From contig DASQLD010000411.1 in NCBI GenBank assembly GCA_035630195.1, positions 1 through 5,283 of the forward strand: a stretch of DNA of 5,283 bases. Reading direction: 5' to 3'. The position numbers were made by a program, and so were the translations under genes. Position 1 is the stretch's first letter, and each line of letters starts with the position of its first letter. The notes beneath the pieces were generated by a model. It was not told the origin of the DNA and did no database searches. It saw only the letters and a list, made by a program, of their open reading frames with translations. This DNA is from DASQDN01 sp035630195 (lineage in GTDB: Bacteria > Acidobacteriota > Terriglobia > Bryobacterales > Bryobacteraceae). Of this stretch, positions 1-5,283 are shown one piece after another.

Positions 1-378
1 GGATGTTGAGGTTTGCAGAGTCGTCACATCCGCAGTAACTTCCACAGCCTGCTCGACCTGACCGACTTCCAGATTGGCATCGACAGTCAGCGTCTGCGCG
101 ACGTTCAATTCGATATTGCGCCGAACATAGCGTCGGAAACCTACGGCCTCGACGGTAAGCTCGTATGTTCCCACCGGCAATTGCTGGATGACGAAATTTC
201 CGGCGTCATTCGTTTTGCTTTTGAACGCTAGATTTGTCCCGGTGTTTGTCGCGATAACATCTGCATTAGTGACAGCCGCTCCGGACGCGTCGAGGACGCG
301 GCCAGTCAAAGTACCGAGAACAGTCTGTGCCGACACGGATAGCGCAAGTAAGGTAAAAGCCAATAAGAGTTTGTACAC
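1..378 (-). CDS. TonB-dependent-receptor-like outer membrane protein, N-terminal part (carboxypeptidase-regulatory-like domain); 3' end beyond window
   Basis: Reading leftward from a GTG at 378-376, 126 codons stay open to the window edge, so only the N-terminus is seen. Residues 1-17 form a Sec signal peptide: one Lys, a Leu/Ala-rich core, and a likely cleavage site after SVSA before QT. Residues about 23-105 are a carboxypeptidase-regulatory-like beta-sandwich: GTLTGRVLDASGAAV, then TNDAGNF, LPVGTYELTVEAVGF and a closing DANLEVG. The next stretch, VEVTADVTTLQTSTS, resembles the lead-in to a TonB plug in the very large acidobacterial receptors. Such proteins sit in the outer membrane and are thought to import or bind large or scarce ligands. 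The plug and barrel are not visible, so the receptor call rests on the N-terminus alone. The GTG start is supported by a GGGAGA ribosome site seven to eight bases upstream and by the signal peptide starting exactly there. It follows the class V enzyme gene by 53 bases. Confidence 0.82.
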   Translation of the reverse strand, partial: MYKLLLAFTLLALSVSAQTVLGTLTGRVLDASGAAVTNADVIATNTGTNLAFKSKTNDAGNFVIQQLPVGTYELTVEAVGFRRYVRRNIELNVAQTLTVDANLEVGQVEQAVEVTADVTTLQTSTS

Positions 379-431
379 GGCAGGTCTCCCGAAAGCGAAC
401 AGCTAGCTACAATTTTAGTACTTAATGGAAG
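379..431 (-). promoter_or_regulatory. 53-base gap, possible weak promoter for the receptor gene
   Basis: This is the only real intergenic space in the window and it is richer in A+T than the flanking genes. On the minus strand it holds TAAAAT (417-412), which could serve as a -10 box. At the expected spacing upstream there is only CTCGGT, a poor -35 match that falls at the end of the preceding gene. An 8-base palindrome, AGCTAGCT, occupies 401-408. No hairpin followed by a T-run is present, so nothing here would separate the receptor from the operon by termination. Read-through is at least as likely as a dedicated promoter. Confidence 0.22.
385..390 (-). promoter_or_regulatory. Ribosome binding site for the GTG-started receptor gene
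   Basis: On the minus strand these bases read GGGAGA and end six bases before the GTG at 378. The site decides the start, because there is no ATG near the beginning of the signal peptide and an ATG-only search misses this gene. Confidence 0.65.
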
Positions 432-1628
432 CTAACCGAGCGTTTCGCGCATTGCGCCAAAAAGCGCGTCGATATCACGCCGTCGAGTATGGATGTGGGT
501 TGAGACGCGTAGCATGTCACCGCCATATAACCAGATACGCCGCTTCCTGCAGAGATCGCGAAACGGCTTCGGATCTTTGTCGCGAAACTTGAAGGTCACA
601 AGACCGCCATACATGCGATCGTCGTCCGGGGTTAGCAGTTCTAGGTAAGGTATCGCCGCAGCGCGTTTGCGGACGTCGGCAGCCAAATCGTGAATGCGTT
701 TGTAGATGTTCTCCGGACCGATTGTTTGCAGAAACTTCAAACCAGCGACTGCGCCTTCAACGACCGCCTGGTTGTTCGTACCGACCATCATGAATCGCGC
801 TGCTCCGAGTTTCGTATCGTCCCAGTTTCCGGTGACGATCGACGGCCAGAGTTTGCCGAGATTCTCCTCGCGGACATACAGTAGTCCCGAACCGGGAGCG
901 GCGAACATCCACTTGTGCGGACTAGCCGCGAAATAGTCACAGTTCAGATCTGAAATACGGACAGGTATTTGTCCGAGCATGTGCGCGCCATCGACAACAG
1001 TAATTACTCCCTTGCGGCGCGCAGCATCGCATATCTCGCGAACGGGCATGATCAGACCAGTCGTTGTAAGAATGCCACTAAAGGACAGAACTCGCGTCTC
1101 CGGCCGGATCGCCGAAACGATGGCGTCTACCAACCGGTCCGGGTTTTTCGGAGGAAGCGCGATCTTAACTTCGCGCACTTTTATTCCCTGCCGCGCCTGC
1201 CGCATGTACCAGCAACCTCGACCGCTCGGATGCTCCTGGTCTGTGATCAGGACTTCATCGCCTGCGTTGAGGTCCAAGCCTGCGGCGATTGTGCTCATCG
1301 CCTCAGTCGCGCTATGCATAATCGCGAGTTCACTTTTCTTGCAGCCGATGAAGCCCGCAAATTGATCGCGTTGGGTGTCCAGGGTCTCATAGCCCCAGCG
1401 AGGATATTCTTCTTCTGTCAATGAAGCGCCGCGTTCCATATAGTCATTCACGGCCTGAACAACCGATCGCGGCGCAACGCCGAGACTCCCATTGTTCATG
1501 TAAGCACGCCACTTCGGAAGCAGGAAGTGGTCCTCACGAATCTTCGTCCAATAGGCTTCCGGATCTTTTGCGAGCAGTTCTGCCGGAACCGCCAGGAAGG
1601 TCTTCAATACTGTTCGGCGATTAATCAC
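432..1628 (-). CDS. Class V aminotransferase-fold PLP enzyme, isopenicillin-N-epimerase-like, with twin-arginine-like leader
   Basis: A 398-residue fold-type I PLP enzyme, full length for the class V family. Visible landmarks are NNGSLGVAP (45-53) near the start of the fold, the S106/A107/T108 turn, H133 in DQEHP (cofactor stacking), D213 and H216 in VVDGAH (D213 bonds the pyridine nitrogen), K239 in SPHKW (internal aldimine lysine), and R374 in LRVSTHIH (probable substrate carboxylate binder). The position where cysteine desulfurases carry their active-site Cys is occupied by H378-I379-H380, which argues against desulfurase. An epimerase, lyase or aminotransferase remains possible, and the substrate is unknown. 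The N-terminus, INRRTVLKTFLAVPAELLA, resembles a twin-arginine leader, but its hydrophobic core is short, so export is uncertain. The start is GTG at 1628-1626, overlapping the upstream TAG stop by one base (TAGTG) and preceded by AGGGG. Translation is probably coupled to the lipoprotein gene. Confidence 0.88.
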   Translation of the reverse strand: MINRRTVLKTFLAVPAELLAKDPEAYWTKIREDHFLLPKWRAYMNNGSLGVAPRSVVQAVNDYMERGASLTEEEYPRWGYETLDTQRDQFAGFIGCKKSELAIMHSATEAMSTIAAGLDLNAGDEVLITDQEHPSGRGCWYMRQARQGIKVREVKIALPPKNPDRLVDAIVSAIRPETRVLSFSGILTTTGLIMPVREICDAARRKGVITVVDGAHMLGQIPVRISDLNCDYFAASPHKWMFAAPGSGLLYVREENLGKLWPSIVTGNWDDTKLGAARFMMVGTNNQAVVEGAVAGLKFLQTIGPENIYKRIHDLAADVRKRAAAIPYLELLTPDDDRMYGGLVTFKFRDKDPKPFRDLCRKRRIWLYGGDMLRVSTHIHTRRRDIDALFGAMRETLG

Positions 1629-2989
1629 TATTCCCCTGTGAGTGGCGAAGGGATGGACATGAGATCTGTCCGAGTATTTCCATTCTGTGTAATCCGAGTG
1701 AGCGCGTAAACAGTGCCGTCTTTGCCAATAGCCATGGAGTTAACATACGACGGCCGGTCGCCATTTTCGAAGAAGATCGGGCCGTGATCGCGATACTTAG
1801 CCGTTGGAATATGCCATGTGACGAGATGCAAGTTTTCCTGGCCCTTCGATTCTCCCTTCGCCGTGGAGTCTTTGCCACGAACTCGCTGGCCGTCCTTGTA
1901 AATCGGACCACCAGTCAGGTAGTGCAACGTCTGGCGATCGGGTCCCAGAGCGAAGCCCAGATAGCCATAGCTGAACTGATCGTACATACCGGCTTTGCGA
2001 GAAGGTAGCGAGGTGAGGCGATCCAGCATTTCCAACCGCTCTGCCGACGGATCGAATCGGAAAAGATATCCGGAATTCCCGTGGACTCCGTATATGGACT
2101 TCGATGCGGGATGCCAAACAGTTTGACGCCAGTTGTATCCCATGTGCCCGGCCGAATGCGGATCGTAAAGCCCAAAGTAAGCCTTACGCATGTCCTCCTG
2201 GGACAACGTTTCGAGAGCATCGCGGTCGTAGCGATAGCGGTTGATGTCGCCTCGTGAATTTGTGAAGTAAACGGATCCGTCACCAGGATCAACTGCCAGG
2301 GATCGGCAGATTGTCTCGTACTTCTTGCCGACGCCGTTTTCTCCATCGGCCGCAATACGGCCAAGATTCTTCATCTCTCGCTTCGGCATGTCGTAGCGGA
2401 AAAAGTATCCCGTAGGCCAGGTGATTCCATAGATGCGCTTCCGCGCCGTATCCATGTTCATCGTGATGACGCCCTCGCGCTCCGGTGCGATCGCAAGATC
2501 GTCGAAGGTTTTCGCCTTCATGTCGAAAGCGAGAAGGTGTCCACCGGGATAGGGCTCCGTCCCCTTAGGAGGTACACCCATCTTTTCCATGCCGTCGATG
2601 ATGCTGTAGTAGCCGACGTGCGTCGCAAAGTAAAGCTTTCCCTCGGACTCGACAAACGTCACGTGACTCTTGCCTTGCGCGATGGCTCTGCGATCTTTCT
2701 CGCCCGAGGCCTGGGTGAGATCACCCAGCTTCTCTATGCGACTCGTCGCCGGATCGAAGCTTCGCATCTGAGCCGCGACATCGATCTTCTCAGAGCTGAG
2801 CACATAGTAAATCCGGCCATCACTCCCCGTGCCCATGCCGTTGTAGGTGTCGTGGGCGTCGGGAAACTCCGAGTCATACGTCTTGGCAATGAGCTTCGAT
2901 GGAGTTTCCGTTTGCTTCTGTATTGGTCTCGACCCTCCGCACGAAACGAGCAGACCGATGCAGAGTACAAATGGAATCGATTGCTTCAT
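1628..2989 (-). CDS. Exported lipoprotein, probable seven-bladed beta-propeller, function unknown
   Basis: A 453-residue protein of no recognised named function. Residues 1-17 are a lipoprotein signal: K2, a hydrophobic core, then the lipobox L14-V-S-C17. The lipidated C17 would be followed by GGS and a short polar linker. The rest is rich in spaced beta-strand motifs typical of propeller blades, such as DGRIYYVLS (58-66), EGKLYFATH (116-124), RKRIYGITWPTGYFFRYD (183-200), DGSVYFTNS (237-245), SKSIYGVHGNSGYLFRFD (296-313), QTLHYLTGG (353-361) and DGTVYALTR (424-432). That makes about seven units, and the third and fifth are clearly alike (IYG..GY.FR.D). A charged, Gly/Lys-rich loop at 365-384 interrupts the sixth. 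Propellers of this kind bind ligands or act as lyases or hydrolases; no catalytic residues can be assigned. The ATG overlaps the upstream stop as ATGA and has a good AGGAG site, which indicates the same operon as its neighbours. Confidence 0.82.
   Translation of the reverse strand: MKQSIPFVLCIGLLVSCGGSRPIQKQTETPSKLIAKTYDSEFPDAHDTYNGMGTGSDGRIYYVLSSEKIDVAAQMRSFDPATSRIEKLGDLTQASGEKDRRAIAQGKSHVTFVESEGKLYFATHVGYYSIIDGMEKMGVPPKGTEPYPGGHLLAFDMKAKTFDDLAIAPEREGVITMNMDTARKRIYGITWPTGYFFRYDMPKREMKNLGRIAADGENGVGKKYETICRSLAVDPGDGSVYFTNSRGDINRYRYDRDALETLSQEDMRKAYFGLYDPHSAGHMGYNWRQTVWHPASKSIYGVHGNSGYLFRFDPSAERLEMLDRLTSLPSRKAGMYDQFSYGYLGFALGPDRQTLHYLTGGPIYKDGQRVRGKDSTAKGESKGQENLHLVTWHIPTAKYRDHGPIFFENGDRPSYVNSMAIGKDGTVYALTRITQNGNTRTDLMSIPSPLTGE
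1633..1637 (-). promoter_or_regulatory. Ribosome binding site for the GTG-started class V enzyme
   Basis: The minus strand reads AGGGG here, four bases before the GTG at 1628 and inside the last codons of the lipoprotein gene. It supports the non-ATG start; the next in-frame methionine is at residue 43 and would remove the conserved front of the fold. Confidence 0.6.
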
Positions 2990-4329
2990 TGGGTCTCCTG
3001 TGCCTTTTTAACTCCTTGCGTCGTGACCCAATACTTGGCAAGCATGTTTGGCTTTTCCCACGCCGGCAGGGAGCCTGGTCGGCGCACATAGCCCGCGAAA
3101 CGTTCGGCAATCAACAGGAAGTACTCGATGTCCGGCCGCCGTAGTTGCTTCGGGATGACAATCTGGATGCGGCCCTTTTCCTCACGATAGGACAGACCCG
3201 GGAATTTCGAAGCCAGTGCAGCCAGACGGCGATCCAGCGCGGCGATGACAGCTTGCCGATCGCTTGCTTTCGGACTGATATAGACTTCTGGCAGATAGTT
3301 TTCCTCTTTGCTCTGACGCGCCATTACTTCACTCTTGGTTCCACGGTAGACGCCGAGCATCGAGTCATTGGCCCCGCTGGGCGATTCGAAATCCCAGGAC
3401 ACGGTGAGCTTCACATGGCGCCCGCGAACACTGTAAATCACTTCGTTGTTCGTGAAGTATTGCAGCTTGCCATCTTTTGTGGCAGCATCCAGATAAGCAG
3501 GAAACGTATTCTCCCCCGTGACCTTGTTGAATTGCTCCTTCGACAATACAGTTGGCCAGCGACGAGCGTTCAGAATCCGTAGTTCCTTCTTGTAGTCGAG
3601 CGCCTGATCGGGAAACAGTGTCCAGTGGGCAAGGTCGACATAATGAGTGCCGACATCCGAGAGTGCTTCTCCCTGCTGACGTATGTCGAAGTAGGCGGCG
3701 GGCCGGAGATTCGGAACTCCATTGAAGCGCTTGAGCAGGAAGTGTTCGCTGGCGATCTCAACGGCCGGTTCGGCTGGCGAGCCTGCCAAGCTCTTCCCGA
3801 AGATCTCCGGATCATTTACGAACTCGCGCTGCAAGATATAGGCGATCTCGAAGCGCTGAGACATGCAATCGTACGCAATGACGCCTTTGCGATCGGCAAG
3901 GTCGAGAGCTTCTTCCAGTTTGGGGAAATTCGCGGCATCGATAATCCACGGCTTATCCGCCAAAACGTGAAACCCCGCCTCTATACTGCGCGAGATGTAA
4001 TCGATATTCTTGGCGTTGCGTCCGGCGAGAACAACGACATCTCCTGGCCTCTCCTTCAACATGCGCTCGAAGAAATCGTCACCCGAGTAGATGTGATAGC
4101 GCCAGTGATCAGGTTGCGGACTGCGCAGTTTAAGATTGCCGATAAAGTTCAGATGAGCCGGCAGGTCTTTCCCCACCGGCGTATAGATCCAGGCATCGCG
4201 AGCAAAGCCAGCCATAGGCGCCGTATGAAGTTGCGCCGCGTGAAAGTGCGCGGGATCGACGGTAATAAGACGAAGATCGCGATCGGCTGCCGATAGGCAG
4301 GCAGCCAAAAGCAATATGGCGTAACACAT
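2986..4329 (-). CDS. Exported Gfo/Idh/MocA-like oxidoreductase with 'putative oxidoreductase C-terminal' domain
   Basis: A 447-residue protein of the Gfo/Idh/MocA superfamily, whose members usually oxidise or reduce sugars or cyclitols with NAD(P). Seen directly: VVVLAGRNAKN (98-108), VLADKPW (122-128), which equals the family EKP motif with K126, and DVGTHYVDLAHW (225-236), giving the D-xxx-H pair D225/H229. Together these are the usual catalytic residues. The first strand reads LRLITVDPAHFHAAQ instead of a GxGxxG loop. From memory, the DP(A/G)HFHAA start and the long C-terminal region match proteins carrying the Oxidoreduct_C domain (Pfam PF16490), whose function is poorly known. Residues 1-15 are hydrophobic with no positive charge and could be a Sec leader (LSA/A) or a lipobox (LAAC11). 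The ATG is secure: an in-frame TGA sits at 4347-4345. It overlaps the upstream stop as TGATG, with no clear ribosome site, so translation probably depends on reinitiation. Confidence 0.85.
   Translation of the reverse strand: MCYAILLLAACLSAADRDLRLITVDPAHFHAAQLHTAPMAGFARDAWIYTPVGKDLPAHLNFIGNLKLRSPQPDHWRYHIYSGDDFFERMLKERPGDVVVLAGRNAKNIDYISRSIEAGFHVLADKPWIIDAANFPKLEEALDLADRKGVIAYDCMSQRFEIAYILQREFVNDPEIFGKSLAGSPAEPAVEIASEHFLLKRFNGVPNLRPAAYFDIRQQGEALSDVGTHYVDLAHWTLFPDQALDYKKELRILNARRWPTVLSKEQFNKVTGENTFPAYLDAATKDGKLQYFTNNEVIYSVRGRHVKLTVSWDFESPSGANDSMLGVYRGTKSEVMARQSKEENYLPEVYISPKASDRQAVIAALDRRLAALASKFPGLSYREEKGRIQIVIPKQLRRPDIEYFLLIAERFAGYVRRPGSLPAWEKPNMLAKYWVTTQGVKKAQETQ
2994..2999 (-). promoter_or_regulatory. 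Ribosome binding site for the lipoprotein gene
   Basis: AGGAGA on the minus strand, inside the end of the oxidoreductase gene, with the AGGAG core five bases before the ATG at 2989. It is the strongest ribosome site in the window, so this gene can be initiated afresh despite the ATGA overlap. Confidence 0.65.
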
Positions 4330-5283
4330 CAGGCGCGCGCCACTTCAGCAGCATGCGTTTGAATCTTTCGGATGGCCGCGGCTATCGTATCCATGTCGGT
4401 CTTCGGACCGAGCAACATCGTCTGCGTGAGCCATACAGCTTCCGAACACAAACGCTCATTCTCGGGACAAGCGCTGCGATCACGCCACTGCTGCAAGGTC
4501 TTGTCGTCGTAAATTCGCTTGTAGCCGCGTGATGCGAGTGTGTTGAGTATCAGCGGCTCTTTGTTCAACGGGGAGTAGCCACCGGAAGCGGGAATGCCTT
4601 CGGCGGCGAGCGCCTTTAGGAACTTTGCTCGAGGAAGACCGGCGAACTGCGCCGAGTCGTAACGAAACATGTAGAGGTGGTAGGCGTTGCGCGTGCAGCC
4701 GTTATAGTGCTCGGCCGGACTTATCCCAGGAATCTCCCTCAGTTGTTTCGTCAAATGCTCTGCATTCGTTTCGCGCGTGCTTGTCTGTTTACTCAAGCGT
4801 GTCATTTGCGCTAAGAGCAACGCCGCTTGAAATTCCGTGAGGCGAAGGTTGAGTCCGCGCGAAACATAGCTGAAGTCATAACCCGGAGCGCTTTTTCCAC
4901 GGCTGTTATTGTGATACGCGTAGCAGCGGTCAAGCACTGCGGAGTCATTCGTAAGGACTGCACCGCCCTCGCCGGAATTCAAATTCTTTGATGCTTGGAA
5001 ACTGAAACATCCCAGAGTCCCGAACGTTCCGACCTTCTTACCCTTCCATTCGGCGAGGTGCGACTGGCAAGCATCTTCCACTATGGGGACGTTTCGTTTC
5101 GTTGCGATGGCGGCGATCGCGTCCAGATCTGCGACGTTGCCTCCGAGATGGACCGGCATTATTGCAACAGTGCGCGGAGTAATCGCAGCTTCGATCTTCC
5201 TGGCGTCGATCTGGAATGTTTTGGGATCGGTATCGACGAACACCGGAAGCGCGCTCATGTTCAGCACGGCATTGATCGTAGCG
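4329..5283 (-). CDS. DegT/DnrJ/EryC1/StrS-family PLP aminotransferase, 5' end beyond window
   Basis: The frame is open to the right edge and gives 317 complete residues; the family is usually about 370-430 long, so roughly the first 60-110 are missing. Numbering visible residues from the edge: ALPVFVDTDPKTF (11-23), the PLP-ring Asp D70 in VEDACQSH, the lysine K99 in SFQASKNLNSGEGG that forms the internal aldimine, NLRLTEFQAA (145-154), and GIPASGGYSPL (229-239) near the C-terminus. These match the subgroup containing L-glutamine:scyllo-inosose aminotransferase and AHBA synthase. Such enzymes transfer an amino group to a keto sugar or keto cyclitol, usually in the cytoplasm. Whether this one carries an export leader cannot be seen. 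The stop overlaps the oxidoreductase start (TGATG), so it is the most upstream visible gene of the operon. The acceptor is unknown; the adjacent oxidoreductase is a candidate source of the ketone. Confidence 0.9.
   Translation of the reverse strand, partial: ATINAVLNMSALPVFVDTDPKTFQIDARKIEAAITPRTVAIMPVHLGGNVADLDAIAAIATKRNVPIVEDACQSHLAEWKGKKVGTFGTLGCFSFQASKNLNSGEGGAVLTNDSAVLDRCYAYHNNSRGKSAPGYDFSYVSRGLNLRLTEFQAALLLAQMTRLSKQTSTRETNAEHLTKQLREIPGISPAEHYNGCTRNAYHLYMFRYDSAQFAGLPRAKFLKALAAEGIPASGGYSPLNKEPLILNTLASRGYKRIYDDKTLQQWRDRSACPENERLCSEAVWLTQTMLLGPKTDMDTIAAAIRKIQTHAAEVARA

Noticed and set aside
13..406. Two short plus-strand open frames at the left edge
   Set aside because: They are antisense to the receptor N-terminus, whose signal peptide and domain are clear on the minus strand.
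401..408. AGCTAGCT palindrome as an operator or terminator
   Set aside because: Only 8 bases, symmetry does not extend into the flanks, there is no T-run and no second copy in the gap. Such palindromes occur by chance.
969..1424. Plus-strand open frame of 151 codons
   Set aside because: It is opposite the conserved core of the class V enzyme, including the PLP region, and has no motifs of its own.
1628..2989. Assigning the propeller lipoprotein to a named lyase or dehydrogenase
   Set aside because: Repeated strand motifs suggest the fold but no catalytic residues or cofactor motif could be recognised, so a specific enzyme name would be a guess.
2537..3091. Plus-strand open frame of 184 codons
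   Set aside because: It spans the end of the oxidoreductase and the start of the lipoprotein gene in antisense, with a composition unlike a folded protein and no family signal.
3625..4296. Long plus-strand open frame of 223 codons
   Set aside because: It lies wholly opposite the oxidoreductase gene, has no recognisable domain or ribosome site, and the minus-strand frame has clear family motifs. It is an antisense shadow.
5265..5267. GTG as the true start of the DegT aminotransferase
   Set aside because: The conserved family sequence continues upstream of it to the window edge (ATINA before the Val), so the gene is cut by the window and this GTG is an internal valine.
1..5283. CRISPR array, tRNA/rRNA gene, insertion sequence or integration site
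   Set aside because: No repeated spacers, cloverleaf-like segments, transposase motifs or terminal inverted repeats were seen. Nearly all bases are inside the five minus-strand genes.

Overview
The window looks like accessory chromosome from a Gram-negative bacterium, most plausibly an acidobacterium of the Solibacter/Bryobacter kind. The grounds are a large-receptor N-terminus of the style common in that phylum (signal peptide, carboxypeptidase-regulatory-like domain, then a TonB-receptor lead-in), lipoprotein and twin-arginine-like leaders on apparent enzymes, moderate GC content and dense minus-strand packing. The phylum is inferred from protein style, not from a marker gene.

All five genes lie on the minus strand, so the transcript reads from right to left. 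In order of transcription they are: (1) a DegT/DnrJ/EryC1/StrS-family PLP aminotransferase (4329-5283), whose N-terminus lies beyond the right edge; (2) an exported Gfo/Idh/MocA-like oxidoreductase with a DPAHFH motif where the usual glycine-rich loop would be (2986-4329); (3) a probable beta-propeller lipoprotein (1628-2989); (4) a class V PLP-dependent enzyme of the isopenicillin-N-epimerase-like type with a twin-arginine-like N-terminus and a GTG start (432-1628); and (5) after a 53-base gap, the GTG-started N-terminus of a TonB-dependent-receptor-like outer membrane protein (1-378), whose C-terminus lies beyond the left edge. Junctions 1/2, 2/3 and 3/4 are stop/start overlaps (TGATG, ATGA, TAGTG), so the first four genes are almost certainly one translationally coupled operon. 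The receptor may be part of it or may have its own promoter.

A DegT aminotransferase next to a Gfo/Idh/MocA oxidoreductase is a known pairing in amino-sugar chemistry: the oxidoreductase makes a keto group and the aminotransferase converts it to an amine, as in NtdC/NtdA and WbpB/WbpE. Here the pair is linked to envelope proteins, a second and unrelated PLP enzyme, and a surface receptor. The working hypothesis is an envelope-associated pathway that captures and processes a sugar or amino compound. The substrate cannot be read from the sequence. There are no RNA genes, mobile elements, CRISPR arrays or convincing terminators, and no gene-free stretch longer than 53 bases.
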